Of a stretch of 64,000 bases of DNA, positions 47,407 through 57,747 are shown in pieces. A program made the position numbers and the translations under genes. Origin of the DNA: Caldimicrobium sp. (GTDB taxonomy: Bacteria > Desulfobacterota > Thermodesulfobacteria > Thermodesulfobacteriales > Thermodesulfobacteriaceae); the NCBI GenBank assembly GCA_025060015.1, contig JANXDB010000009.1, positions 1-64,000 on the forward strand, in the 5' to 3' direction. A model generated the notes under the pieces. That model saw only the letters and a program-made list of their open reading frames with translations, was not told the DNA's origin and did not search any database. The number at the start of each line of letters is the position of its first letter. The stretch's first letter is position 1.

Positions 47407-50223
47407 TCATTTAAATTCAATTTTTATCTTCTCTATTCTACCTTCCCTCAAAATCTCTAGGAAAATTTCTCTTTTGTCAGTAAGGCTCAACAAAATTTTT
47501 ACATCGTTAATCTTTTTCAATGGAGATCCATCCAGTTTTAAAATTATATCTCCACTCTTAAGCCCGGCTCTCAAGGCAGATGAATTTTCAAAGACCTCTT
47601 TAATCCTTAAACCTTGAATATCCTCCTCTAGAAGAACACCCAATTGTGGTGTCCTGTTAAAAGAGAGGCTTGGAAGGGAGAACCAATAATCCCCTATGGT
47701 TGGATTTATCTCCTCGACTTCACCTAAAATTATGGTTTTAAAATGAGAAAAATTTCTTCTTTTTAGAGCATGAGGGATGCCGTGTCCGTAGAGCATGTGG
47801 CCCTTTCCCGCAAGCACGATGACCTTTTTTTCAGGATTCCTCCTTAGATAGTCCAAAATCCTCTCTGCCATAGCCTCATCTCGAACTGCCTGAGCCTGAT
47901 AAAAGTATTCAAAAGAAGCATTATGATTAAAAGGGTGTCTCTCAAAGGATTTTCGCAGATAGTGTTCATAAGAAGGATTGTGGAGATCTAACTCAGGAAG
48001 ATACTTTTTCTCATCAAGTGACAGGGAATCAAGGCCTGATCTGAAGATTTTTCTCACGATCTCCTGTGGCGTGTCTATGGCTAGAAGCTTGATTCGATGC
48101 TCCCTTGCAAATAGAAATATTTCTCGGTATAGTCTCCAATCAAATCTCCATCTGTCAAAATATTCAATTTTATCTAGAAGTTCTCTCTCAGTAATTTTCC
48201 CCTCTACAAATTCATCTAAGTAACGTTGAAAGGGGACTTGAACCATCTCCAAAGCTATTACCAGATCCTTCGTATACCTTCTTATTCCCTTGATAACCTG
48301 AAGCTGAAAGTGATGATGGCTGTATTGATCATGATTTTCTCCAATTAATATGACCTGAAAGGGTAATAGTTCTAGTATTAAATCATTAGTATCTATCAAT
48401 TCCACTGTCCTTACCCCGCTTATGATCTTCTCCTCCGTAAGATCAATTTTTATTCCATCCTGAGGTTTTCTCTCTATCTTTGAAATAACTCTACCTCCCT
48501 TGATGAATACCTCTTCTGCTGTCCTCCATTGTTCTCTCCTTTGCCAGGCCTCCTTAAATTCTCTTAAGGAGGAGGCCTTGAGAATGACTAAAGAGGCTTC
48601 CGGATCTTTGGGATGAGGTAAACTCTTGTAATAAAAGCCCTCCTTAGGAAGGGCCAGATGAAAGCCCTTAGGTGGACTATCTAAAATGATCACGTTACCT
48701 GGGGGAAGGTTTCTCACCTCAGGCAAGACATTCTCAAATTGGTATCCCCTATCACGAAGCAAATGAACAAAATCCTTATAGATTGGATAAACCTCTTGAT
48801 TACTGAGATAAATGACCCCCTTACCCTGTAAAAACGAGTTCAGATGAAAGTCTCGCTCAAGAAAAGTGACTTTTCTAAAAATCTCATAATCCCTATCTAC
48901 CAGGATAAACTGAGGTTTTTCTGATAGATATAGCTCGAAAATCTTTTCTGGTCTATCCAATAAAAGCCTCTGCTCCTTTGATTGTGTCTCTCCAAGTGTC
49001 ACAATTTTTAAACTAATGGGCCTAAAACAGCTCTCCACATTGAATTTAATTCTTAGATGATAACCCCTCTGGTCATCAAGCTTTCTTAATTCAGTGAAGG
49101 GTTTTAGCATAATCTTACAGAAGAGATCTTTGTTAAAACCAAAGGTCTGATCAATGCCAAATCTCTCTCTAAGGACACTCAAGAGGTGAGTATCTTTAAT
49201 ATCGGTAAAAAAATTTTTTCTAAGTTGAGAGAAGAGAAAATTAAAAAACTCCCTCTCTTTTTCTTGCCCAAATCTCTCATAAAAGAAAAAGAAGCTCTCA
49301 CTACCTTTGGGTGTGTTCAAAAGTAAAATACGTCTATATTCCCTTTTGTTGGGGCTAAGATTATACTCCACAAAAAGAGGTGTTAGGTCATACCATAGGG
49401 AACTCTCCTTAAGATTAAGAGCGTATTTCAAAGTATGTTTGGTTGTGTTTTTGAGGACTTCTCGTGGAAGATCTGCATCTTTCAGAGGTAGAGGCATTGA
49501 TATGATAAAAGGATAGATCTTAATCTCCTCCGATGAAAGAAAAAAAATTCTATTAAAAGGCGTCAAAAAAAGTGGTTCTGGAAATCTGGTTATGCCTTGA
49601 CGAAGACTACTCTCAAAGGCCCTCCAATCTCTTTCCTCTAACTTTGACCTTTTGGGGAGTAAAAAAATAAAGGCAAAACCATCTATTTCGATCTCCCTTC
49701 TGATAAAAGCTCCTATTAGAAGAGGAGGAGGCTCTCTAAGAGGTTTTCCTATCTTAAAAGCTAAGAGCCCATCCTCTCTGATAAAATCCTCCTCTGCAGG
49801 AACAAGTAAGGAGAGATTTTCATCGGCTGGAAATTTAATTAAAATTTCATAGTAACTCTTCTCTAAAGGATATGGAAGATAACTTTCGATGATCTGATAT
49901 CCCAAAGCTGGTTTAAGGGCAAATTCTCTCTCAAAATGTATGGTAAGCTTAGCGTTTTTCTTGTTATTGAAAAGCTTAAAGGACTTTCCCTCTTGAGATA
50001 CTATGAATTTGCTTGAAGCATTTTCATACAGAAGATCTGTTATTTTAATATCTGAAAGCGAGAATTCATAGAACCCCTCCCTTTCTAACTCAAAGATGGC
50101 CTTCCCTCTTAGAATACGGTTTTCTACATCAAAGGTTAGCTCATAGGTGCCACTGAGAGGCTTTCCCAAAAGAGGATTTACTAAAAGAAAGAGACTTAGG
50201 ATGAGAAAATAAATCAAAAACAT
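47407..50223 (-). CDS. Exported multidomain protein: M1-peptidase-like N-terminus, ChaN (haem-binding uptake) domain, C-terminal PDZ
   Basis: ILIGENHDQYSHHHFQLQVI...ALEMVQVPFQRYLDEF...VIVLAGKGHMLYGHGIP (ChaN); C-terminal LGVLLEEDIQGLRIKEVFENSSALRAGLKSGDIILKLDGSPL (PDZ). Confidence 0.75.
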   Translation of the reverse strand: MFLIYFLILSLFLLVNPLLGKPLSGTYELTFDVENRILRGKAIFELEREGFYEFSLSDIKITDLLYENASSKFIVSQEGKSFKLFNNKKNAKLTIHFEREFALKPALGYQIIESYLPYPLEKSYYEILIKFPADENLSLLVPAEEDFIREDGLLAFKIGKPLREPPPLLIGAFIRREIEIDGFAFIFLLPKRSKLEERDWRAFESSLRQGITRFPEPLFLTPFNRIFFLSSEEIKIYPFIISMPLPLKDADLPREVLKNTTKHTLKYALNLKESSLWYDLTPLFVEYNLSPNKREYRRILLLNTPKGSESFFFFYERFGQEKEREFFNFLFSQLRKNFFTDIKDTHLLSVLRERFGIDQTFGFNKDLFCKIMLKPFTELRKLDDQRGYHLRIKFNVESCFRPISLKIVTLGETQSKEQRLLLDRPEKIFELYLSEKPQFILVDRDYEIFRKVTFLERDFHLNSFLQGKGVIYLSNQEVYPIYKDFVHLLRDRGYQFENVLPEVRNLPPGNVIILDSPPKGFHLALPKEGFYYKSLPHPKDPEASLVILKASSLREFKEAWQRREQWRTAEEVFIKGGRVISKIERKPQDGIKIDLTEEKIISGVRTVELIDTNDLILELLPFQVILIGENHDQYSHHHFQLQVIKGIRRYTKDLVIALEMVQVPFQRYLDEFVEGKITERELLDKIEYFDRWRFDWRLYREIFLFAREHRIKLLAIDTPQEIVRKIFRSGLDSLSLDEKKYLPELDLHNPSYEHYLRKSFERHPFNHNASFEYFYQAQAVRDEAMAERILDYLRRNPEKKVIVLAGKGHMLYGHGIPHALKRRNFSHFKTIILGEVEEINPTIGDYWFSLPSLSFNRTPQLGVLLEEDIQGLRIKEVFENSSALRAGLKSGDIILKLDGSPLKKINDVKILLSLTDKREIFLEILREGRIEKIKIEFK

Positions 50224-50298
50224 CTCTTGGGAAAAAAGAAAAAAGGGTTATAATAAATTTTAGTATAATTTGTTTTAAAAACCTTTTCAAGGTCTTTC

Positions 50299-51114
50299 AT
50301 GAACAAAAAGATCAAAGTGCTTGTACTCTGGGGCTATGGTATCAACTGTGAACAAGAAACTGCCTATGTCTTCAAAAAAGTTGGGGCTGAAGCACATATC
50401 GTTCATCACTTTCAGATATTCTCCGGTGAAATAAGTCTAAGAGATTATCACATTCTATGCTTTCCCGGAGGTTTTCTCGATGGAGATCATCTCGGTTCAG
50501 CTCAGGCATGCAGCCATCGCTTTAGATACCTTAAAATCCAAGGTAAATACCTTCTTTGGGACGAAATCCTTGCCTTCTTAGGCCAAGGAGGTCTCATCTT
50601 GGGCATATGCAACGGTTTTCAGCTGTTAGTCAAAATGGGGCTGCTTCCAGGTGGGGAATATCTTGGCAAACGAAAGGTAACACTAACCTATAATGACTCT
50701 GGAAGATTTGAAGACAGATGGGTATACTTAAAGGTGCATCCTAAAACGCCTTGTGTTTTTCTCCAGGGCCTAACAGAGCTCTATTTACCTGTGAGACACG
50801 GTGAAGGCAAATTTATCCCAGAAAATCAAAACCTAATTCAAAACATGCTGGATTATGGCCAAATTGCCCTTCAGTACATACATCCTGACACTAAAAAGCC
50901 AACCTTAGAATATCCTTACAATCCAAATGGCTCTATTGAGGCGGTGGCAGGGTTATGTGATCCCACGGGAAGAGTCTTCGGTTTAATGCCCCATCCGGAG
51001 GCCTTTAATCATTTCACTAATCATCCTAAATGGACCCGCCTGAAGGAAAGGAGAGCTGATGGACTGCTGATATTTGAGAATGCTGTGTCCTGGGTCAAAG
51101 ATAATATCCTGTAA
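50299..51114 (+). CDS. purQ: Phosphoribosylformylglycinamidine synthase, glutaminase subunit
   Basis: WGYGINCEQETA, CFPGGFLDGDHLGSA, GICNGFQLLVKMGLLPG, PHPEAFNHF. Confidence 0.88.
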   Translation: MNKKIKVLVLWGYGINCEQETAYVFKKVGAEAHIVHHFQIFSGEISLRDYHILCFPGGFLDGDHLGSAQACSHRFRYLKIQGKYLLWDEILAFLGQGGLILGICNGFQLLVKMGLLPGGEYLGKRKVTLTYNDSGRFEDRWVYLKVHPKTPCVFLQGLTELYLPVRHGEGKFIPENQNLIQNMLDYGQIALQYIHPDTKKPTLEYPYNPNGSIEAVAGLCDPTGRVFGLMPHPEAFNHFTNHPKWTRLKERRADGLLIFENAVSWVKDNIL

Positions 51115-51122
51115 GTCCTTTT

Positions 51123-51890
51123 ATGGATCGATCATCCTTCATTAAAGCCTTAAAGAGGTTTATCCTAGTCTTTAAATCAAAGGGGCTCTACATATTACCA
51201 ATTTCCCTAATTCTGTATATACTGATCTTCTGGTATACCCCCCAGATTCTAAATTATCTTCAGCAAAAATTTCAACAAAAATTCGTCTTCTTTGGTATAA
51301 GTGAACCAATCTTAGCGGTCTTAAAATTTTCCTTCACCATCTTTTTGGTAATCATCTTTCCGCTGGTCTATTTAGGTCTTCTCTCTGTGGTAAATTTTCT
51401 AGTTCCCCTTAAGAGAGTCTTCCTAATTCTACTTTTTCTTTTGGGCATAGCTCTTTTCTATAGCGGTGTGATCTTCTCCTACTATATTACCTTACCCTAT
51501 GGGATTAAATTTCTCATCTCCTTTAAAACAGAAAGTTTGGAACCCTCCATATCTCTCCTGCACTTTGTAAATTTTTTTAGTTTTTTTATCTTGATCTTTG
51601 GTTTGATCTTTGAATTACCTTTGTTTTTGGCCCTTTTGGTTATACTCAGAATTCTAAATCCTTATAGGGTAACTCGCTACCGAAAGGAGATCTTCTTTTT
51701 CACCGTAGTTATATCTGCCGTCATAACCCCAACACCAGATGCCATAAACATGGCTCTTTTGGCAATCCCCCTTTATACTCTCCTTGAAGTGGGATTATTC
51801 TTGGGAAAATTTCTCCAGAGAGCTAATATTCTCTGGGTGGATATCCAGAGAGAGCCTCAGCGAGATAAGCTGCCTTCTCAGGAGGCATAG
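51123..51890 (+). CDS. tatC: TatC-family translocase subunit
   Basis: Six-TM pattern, ILRILNPYRVTRYRKEIFFFTVVISAVITPTPDAINMALLAIPLYTLLEVG. Confidence 0.82.
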   Translation: MDRSSFIKALKRFILVFKSKGLYILPISLILYILIFWYTPQILNYLQQKFQQKFVFFGISEPILAVLKFSFTIFLVIIFPLVYLGLLSVVNFLVPLKRVFLILLFLLGIALFYSGVIFSYYITLPYGIKFLISFKTESLEPSISLLHFVNFFSFFILIFGLIFELPLFLALLVILRILNPYRVTRYRKEIFFFTVVISAVITPTPDAINMALLAIPLYTLLEVGLFLGKFLQRANILWVDIQREPQRDKLPSQEA

Positions 51891-52350
51891 CACTTAAAAT
51901 ACTTGCAATTTGTTCACTTTTAAGCTGACTTAAGATCTTCACAGCCATTTCCCTATTCATGTTCATTAGCTGCTGCGCAGCCTTTGCAGGTCTCATCTCC
52001 GAATAGGCTTTAACTAAGAGTTTTGTCCGTTGATCCTGAATAGCAGAAATCTTTTTCAATTTTTCATCAACTTCATTTGATAGTTGCGTTAAAGCATTGA
52101 GTTGTTCTTCTATCTTTTTTTCCCAAAGCTTAAGCTCCCGCTCTCTACTCTCGATTTCCCTTAATTTTTGAAAATACTTTTCTCTCTCGACATAGAGAAA
52201 ATCAGAGATCTCAGGTGGACAGTTGAAGGTGGCATTGGCTTCTTTAGCGGAAAGACTAGGTAATTCCCTTGTAATAAAGAATAATCCCAGTATAAATTTG
52301 ATGATTAAAGCGAAAACAAGGAATTTGAAAAGAACTCTAATTTTGATCAA
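51823..52350 (-). CDS. MotE-like protein (MgtE-N fold) of flagellar operon
   Basis: N-terminal TM, coiled coil, C-terminal AKAAQQLMNMNREMAVKILSQLKSEQIASILSAMPPEKAAYL. Confidence 0.75.
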   Translation of the reverse strand: MIKIRVLFKFLVFALIIKFILGLFFITRELPSLSAKEANATFNCPPEISDFLYVEREKYFQKLREIESRERELKLWEKKIEEQLNALTQLSNEVDEKLKKISAIQDQRTKLLVKAYSEMRPAKAAQQLMNMNREMAVKILSQLKSEQIASILSAMPPEKAAYLAEALSGYPPREY

Positions 52351-52783
52351 GGTATCTGCCCTTCCTCAATAAGATAAGATCATCAAGTGTTCTTAACTCT
52401 ATCTTCAAATTATACTCTTTGTATGCGTTTAAGGATTTTTGATAAAGTCGCTCTATAAGTCTTTTTTCCAGGTGCTTTTTTAATAAATCATCAGTTAATT
52501 CTTGAAGAGCCCTCTCTTGTTTCTCTATCTTTTTATCACTAATTTCTAAAAATTCTGATAATACTTCAAAGTAAGAAAACCACCCTTTCAGCTCATCTCC
52601 GGTGAAGATCTGCTTTTCTTGTAGGTGGCTCTGACATTCTTTAAATTCCTCCTCTATTATTTCTCTTTCTTCCCTTAGTTTTTGTAAGTTTAAACTGGCA
52701 TTATGTGCCCTAACTCTCGCTTGCTCTTCCTGTAATTCCCTAAACCATTGAAGAAATTTGTAAATCTTTAATCTTTTTTTCAT
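52337..52783 (-). CDS. fliJ: Flagellar export protein FliJ
   Basis: Coiled-coil protein directly after fliI. Confidence 0.75.
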   Translation of the reverse strand: MKKRLKIYKFLQWFRELQEEQARVRAHNASLNLQKLREEREIIEEEFKECQSHLQEKQIFTGDELKGWFSYFEVLSEFLEISDKKIEKQERALQELTDDLLKKHLEKRLIERLYQKSLNAYKEYNLKIELRTLDDLILLRKGRYLDQN

Positions 52784-52785
52784 AC

Positions 52786-54108
52786 CTAAACTACCATGAT
52801 CCCATGGAGTAACTCAAGGGACTTTTCAAAAGAACACTCCTCCTCAATTTCCTGTTTTAAAAAGGCTTTTAATTTAGGATACAGCGACAAAGCCCTGTCG
52901 ATATCTGGATTTGAGCCGCGAACATAGGCTCCAATATTAATTAGATCTTCTGCCTTTTTGTAGGTGGAGAGAATGTTGACGATTTCCTGATGTAATTTGA
53001 GGTGTTCTTTGCTCACCAAATCCTTCATTACCCTGGAGATACTAGCTAAAACATCTATGGGGGGATAGTGTCCTTCCTGAGCAAGTTCTCGAGATAGAAC
53101 TATATGGCCATCAACGATGCTTCTTACAGCATCAGCGATGGGATCATTGAAATCATCGCCCTCCACGAGAACAGTGTATATCCCGGTAATAGAGCCTGCA
53201 TTAATCTTGGGGCCTACTCTCTCCAAAAGTCTTGGTAGCTGAGCAAAAACCGAAGGAGTGTAGCCTCTTGCTGTAGGTGGCTCTCCGCTTGCTAATCCGA
53301 TTTCTCTTCCAGCCATACAAAATCTGGTCAACGAGTCCATGAGCAAAAGGACCCTTAATCCCTGATCTCTGAAATACTCTGCTAGGGTGGTAGCATAATG
53401 GGCAGCTCTCAAACGCATAGCAGGGCTCTCATCAGAAGTTGATACAACCACCACAGACCTCCTCAGACCTTCTATTCCAAGGTCCCTCTCAATGAACTCT
53501 CTGACCTCCCTTCCTCTCTCTCCTATGAGAGCTATGACATTAATGTCGGCTTTGGTGTAACGAGCTATCATACCTAAGAGGGTGCTTTTACCAACCCCTG
53601 AACCTGCCATGATCGCCACCCTCTGTCCTTCACCGATTGTCAAGAGGCTATTAATAGCCTTTATTCCCACATCCATAATTCGTTCTATTCGCGCTCTCTC
53701 AAAGGGTCTTAAAGGATCACCATGAATGGGGTAATAATCCTGAGGTTGAGGGCTTGGGCTTCCATCTAAGGATTCTCCGAGTGCGTTTATCACCCTACCA
53801 ACATAAATCAACCCCACGGGAGCTTGGACCCCACCCAGGGGATATACCTTTGCTCCAACCTCAAGACCTCTGACATCGCTCAAAGCAGTGAGAATTATCC
53901 TTCCATCTCTAAAGCCAACAACCTCTGCTAATGCCTCTACGTCTTTACCACGGATCTTACATATGTCACCAATTTTTAGTAATGGGCCTGAACTCTCCAA
54001 CAACATCCCCATAATCTTTGTAATATAACCATAAATTTCAAATGGTATTATATCTCTTATTTTTTTCTCAAAAGCTCTGGCTCCACCGAGAAATTCTTTA
54101 CACTTCAT
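52786..54108 (-). CDS. fliI: Flagellar export ATPase FliI
   Basis: MAGSGVGKSTLLGMIARYTKADINVIALIGERGREVREFIE, RGYTPSVFAQLPRLLERVG. Confidence 0.95.
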   Translation of the reverse strand: MKCKEFLGGARAFEKKIRDIIPFEIYGYITKIMGMLLESSGPLLKIGDICKIRGKDVEALAEVVGFRDGRIILTALSDVRGLEVGAKVYPLGGVQAPVGLIYVGRVINALGESLDGSPSPQPQDYYPIHGDPLRPFERARIERIMDVGIKAINSLLTIGEGQRVAIMAGSGVGKSTLLGMIARYTKADINVIALIGERGREVREFIERDLGIEGLRRSVVVVSTSDESPAMRLRAAHYATTLAEYFRDQGLRVLLLMDSLTRFCMAGREIGLASGEPPTARGYTPSVFAQLPRLLERVGPKINAGSITGIYTVLVEGDDFNDPIADAVRSIVDGHIVLSRELAQEGHYPPIDVLASISRVMKDLVSKEHLKLHQEIVNILSTYKKAEDLINIGAYVRGSNPDIDRALSLYPKLKAFLKQEIEEECSFEKSLELLHGIMVV

Positions 54109-54127
54109 TCTATTATCAGTCTGTAAA

Positions 54128-54877
54128 TCATTCCGAAGATTTATTTAGTTTGCCACTAAGGGTTGTTAAAATCTTCTCCCATCGCTTTTCAAAGGTAGCA
54201 TCTATTACACCAAGCGTGGTCTCAATAAACAAACCACCCTTGGAAATAGACATATCTGATAGTATTTTAATCTTGTAGTTCTGTGGAAAGAACTCCAATT
54301 TGCTTTCAAGGAAATCTATATCCTCAGGATTTACCTTAATGAGGATCTCGGTACCCTCTGCAATGTAATTAAGTGCCTCTCTAATTATTCTAATTAACAA
54401 TTCCCGGTCTGTCTCAATTTCTTTAAAAACCAATTTTTTTGCTAGGTCTAAAGAGATTTTAAGTATATAGTCATCAAGGTCTAAAACTATCTTTCTGATC
54501 TCTTCATCTAACCTCTTTATGAAAGTCTCAATTTTTGTAATAGTCTGTTTTTTTTCAAATTCTAAATTAGCTTGTAGTTTCTTTCTCTCCTCCTCAAGAA
54601 ATCTCTCAGCTTCTTTTCTTCCCTCTTCAAAACCCCTCTTCATAGCTATTTCATATCCCTCTTCATATCCCACTTCGTATCCCTTTCTATAACCTTCCTC
54701 ATAACCAATTCTTATTTTCTCTTCCCAAATCTTTTCATGATCTGTTGAATCGGCCACTTCCTCATTTTCTTTAGTATGAGAAGTTATGAAAAGCTCAAAA
54801 CTCTCCTCTTCAGAGGAGAGTTCTGGTTTAAACACTGAATGATTAGAGAGGCTTTTTGATTTGATTAACTTAGACAA
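54128..54877 (-). CDS. fliH: Flagellar assembly protein FliH
   Basis: Gly-rich YEEGYRKGYEVGYEEGYEIAMKRGFEEGRKEA followed by FliH C-domain. Confidence 0.85.
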   Translation of the reverse strand: MSKLIKSKSLSNHSVFKPELSSEEESFELFITSHTKENEEVADSTDHEKIWEEKIRIGYEEGYRKGYEVGYEEGYEIAMKRGFEEGRKEAERFLEEERKKLQANLEFEKKQTITKIETFIKRLDEEIRKIVLDLDDYILKISLDLAKKLVFKEIETDRELLIRIIREALNYIAEGTEILIKVNPEDIDFLESKLEFFPQNYKIKILSDMSISKGGLFIETTLGVIDATFEKRWEKILTTLSGKLNKSSE

Positions 54878-55880
54878 ATTCCTCCTCCCCCCTTCCTAGG
54901 ACAATCTTACCTTCCTGTTCCAGTTTTTTTGCCACTCTAATGATATTCATCTGGGCCTTCTCAACCTCTGTTATTCTAACTGGACCCATCATTTCTAATT
55001 CCTCTTTCATGAGATCAGCCGCTCTCTTACTCATATTCCTAAAGAACTTTTCTTTTATTTCCTCTGATGCACCTTTTAATGCAAGTTTAAGGTCATCTGT
55101 AGAAATCTCTCTTAGTAAGGTCTGGATGGCAAAATCGTCCACCTTAATGAAATCCTCAAAGGTGAAGAGATATTTCCTTATCTCCTCTGCCAGGGCAGCA
55201 TTTTCGTCTTCAATTTCCGTCAAAAGCTCATCTTCAAGATCTCTTCCAGTGTGGGAAAGGATTTCTGCGGCCTTTTCAGCACCACCGATTTTCTTGCCAA
55301 GGGCACCTCCAACAGCCTTTAGCTCCTCCTCTAGTGCATCACTGATCTCCTTTACTATCTCAGGATCAACCTTGTCCAACATGGCAATCCTTAGGAGGAC
55401 TTCACCTCTAATCTTCTCATTTAGAAGTTGCAAAACCTGTCCGGAGAGCTCTGGCTCCAAGTGTACCAGAATGATGGCAATAGTCTGAGGGTGTTCATTT
55501 GCCAAGAAATTAGCGATAGTTTTTGGATCAAGCTTTTTTAACTTTTTAAAGGTCTCCGGACCAACTTCCTTTTTTATCTCCTCATAAAGAGCTTTGCCTT
55601 TTTCTCCATATGCCTCAATCAAACTCTTTCTGAGAAATTCGTCTGGAGATAAAGAGAGATTAGAGAGTAAATCCTTTGCTTCAATATTAGCCTCTTCCAA
55701 AACCTTTTTGGCAACCTCAGAGGGAATGTAATCTATCTTTGCCATCTCAATGCCAATACGTTTTATATCCTCTTCATCAAGATGTTTGTAGACCTGTGAC
55801 GTAAATTCTTCCCCCATCAACATCAGAAATACGGCTGCCTTTTGCGGGCCAGTAAGTTTCTCTGGATCTATCTTTGCCAT
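54870..55880 (-). CDS. fliG: Flagellar motor switch protein FliG
   Basis: LTGPQKAAVFLMLMGEE, LANEHPQTIAIILVHLEPE, FTFEDFIKVDDFAIQTLLREI. Confidence 0.95.
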   Translation of the reverse strand: MAKIDPEKLTGPQKAAVFLMLMGEEFTSQVYKHLDEEDIKRIGIEMAKIDYIPSEVAKKVLEEANIEAKDLLSNLSLSPDEFLRKSLIEAYGEKGKALYEEIKKEVGPETFKKLKKLDPKTIANFLANEHPQTIAIILVHLEPELSGQVLQLLNEKIRGEVLLRIAMLDKVDPEIVKEISDALEEELKAVGGALGKKIGGAEKAAEILSHTGRDLEDELLTEIEDENAALAEEIRKYLFTFEDFIKVDDFAIQTLLREISTDDLKLALKGASEEIKEKFFRNMSKRAADLMKEELEMMGPVRITEVEKAQMNIIRVAKKLEQEGKIVLGRGEEEFV

Positions 55881-57433
55881 TACTTTGCCTCAGCCAGTAC
55901 TCTTTTTCGCTCCTCTAATGTCTCTTCAAGGAGCCATTTCTTCACTAAGGCTGCTGCACGCTCTGGTTGGCTCCGAATGATTCCAATGGCAATTTCACGA
56001 GGAAGAATCTCTTCTTCTGCTTCTGGTGCTAAGATCCGCTCCTCAGGAACAGGTGGAGCCTCAGGTACACGGGCAGGTGCTGGTCTTAAAGCCTTTATAA
56101 TGGGCCTTATGACTAAAAAATAAAGAAGAACCAAAAGTATAACGATGGCCAATGGTTTGTAAAACTGGGCTAAATATTCCATAATACCAGGTTTTTTCTC
56201 CGGAGGTTCCACAAAGGGTTTGATTTCAATCTTGACTTCGTCACCCCTATCAGGATTATACCCCACCGCTCCTTTCACGAGATTCTCAATCCATTCTATT
56301 TTAGCAGTATCATTCTCGGCAAGAACCTTTTTATCCACTACCACTGCCACACTTAATTTTTTTAGGCTTCCTGGTGCTACTTCAAGATTTCTAACCTTTT
56401 TACTAACTTCATAATTTCTTACTATTCTCTTTTTACTATAGGTTTCACCGGGAGAAGTTGGGGATGTTCCTTCAAATTTTTGAGTCAAAGCCCCCTTTAC
56501 TCCTGGCACTCCTTCCTCTTGAGGGCCCCTACTCTGTCTGTTTTCGTCTTCTAAATCCTCAGAAACCACCGCTGATCCCTCTGGATCTACAGACTCTTCA
56601 ACAAGACTTTCTTTATCAAAAGAAAGCTCGACAGTAACCTGAGCCTGGGCCTTTCCATATCCCAAAGCAGTGGTTAGAATCTCCTCAACTTTGTTCTTTA
56701 AATTCTCTTCAACTCTCTTTTTGTATGCCAATTGAGTAACAGATAGTAATTCCTCTTGGGTTTCAGGGGTATAGAGATTTTTCCCTGTTGAAGCGTCAAC
56801 TACAGTGATGTTAGCCGGTTCAAGTTTAGGTACCGCTCCGCTTACCAGGTTTACTATACCTTTAACCTGAGCTGGTGTTAGTGAATGTCCAGGCTTTAAC
56901 TCTATGAGAACTGATGCTTTGGGAGGCTTTTCTTCCTCTATGAATAAACTCTCCTTTGGCATTGCCAAATGAACTCGAACGGACTTAACTCCCTTTATGC
57001 CTGCAATTGTTCTAGCAAGTTCCCCCTCTAGAGCTCGCTGATAATTGACCTTCTCCTGAAACTCCGTTAGACCAAGTTTTTCCTTGTCAAAAAGCTCAAA
57101 GCCAGGACCACCTGCTCCAATAAACCCCCTACTTGCTATCTCCATTCTTACCTCTGGAACCTTCTCTTCCAGCACGTAGATACTTCCATCCTTTTCAACA
57201 CGATAGGGTATCTTTTGCTCTCTTAAATATTGAACAACCTGCCCTGCAGCTGCCTCATCAAGCCCTCTGTATAAAAGCCCATAAGATGGCCTACCAATAA
57301 ACCACAAAAGAGTAGTTAATAAAATTGCTGTGCCTAATACACCACCTATTAGAATAGCCTTTTGTTTGGCACTCAATCCTTGCCAAAATTCTCTCAATTG
57401 AAGGGGTATTCTTCTGATGTCCATAGGTGCCAT
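55880..57433 (-). CDS. fliF: Flagellar MS-ring protein FliF
   Basis: YGLLYRGLDEAAAGQVVQYLREQKIPY, SVRVHLAMPKESLF, NYEVSKKV. Confidence 0.95.
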   Translation of the reverse strand: MAPMDIRRIPLQLREFWQGLSAKQKAILIGGVLGTAILLTTLLWFIGRPSYGLLYRGLDEAAAGQVVQYLREQKIPYRVEKDGSIYVLEEKVPEVRMEIASRGFIGAGGPGFELFDKEKLGLTEFQEKVNYQRALEGELARTIAGIKGVKSVRVHLAMPKESLFIEEEKPPKASVLIELKPGHSLTPAQVKGIVNLVSGAVPKLEPANITVVDASTGKNLYTPETQEELLSVTQLAYKKRVEENLKNKVEEILTTALGYGKAQAQVTVELSFDKESLVEESVDPEGSAVVSEDLEDENRQSRGPQEEGVPGVKGALTQKFEGTSPTSPGETYSKKRIVRNYEVSKKVRNLEVAPGSLKKLSVAVVVDKKVLAENDTAKIEWIENLVKGAVGYNPDRGDEVKIEIKPFVEPPEKKPGIMEYLAQFYKPLAIVILLVLLYFLVIRPIIKALRPAPARVPEAPPVPEERILAPEAEEEILPREIAIGIIRSQPERAAALVKKWLLEETLEERKRVLAEAK

Positions 57434-57444
57434 GGCTCAATCCC

Positions 57445-57729
57445 TTAAATCTGCATTCTCATGATCTCCTGATAAGCCTCTAAAACCTTGTTTCTAATTC
57501 TCAAAAGAAGTTTCATACTATTATCAGCCTGGGAGATTCTCATAGCTACCTCTGCAGGGTCAATATCCTCCCCTTTAGCCAAAGATTCAATAGCCTCTAT
57601 GGCAGCTTTCTCCTTGGTATCAACTTCCTTTAACTTTTCCAGGAGGAGATCCTTAAAATCAACGGAATTTTTCTTTTCCATGGTTTGGTATGGATTGACA
57701 CTTTTTACGGTTGGGCCATTGATTTTCAT
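57445..57729 (-). CDS. fliE: Flagellar hook-basal body protein FliE
   Basis: DIDPAEVAMRISQADNSMKLLLRIRNKVLEAYQEIMRMQI. Confidence 0.92.
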   Translation of the reverse strand: MKINGPTVKSVNPYQTMEKKNSVDFKDLLLEKLKEVDTKEKAAIEAIESLAKGEDIDPAEVAMRISQADNSMKLLLRIRNKVLEAYQEIMRMQI

Positions 57730-57747
57730 TTTAACCTCTCCCTCCTT

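Noticed and set aside
54940-55488. 182-aa plus-strand ORF
   Set aside because: Antisense to fliG, extreme Ser content, no homology signal.
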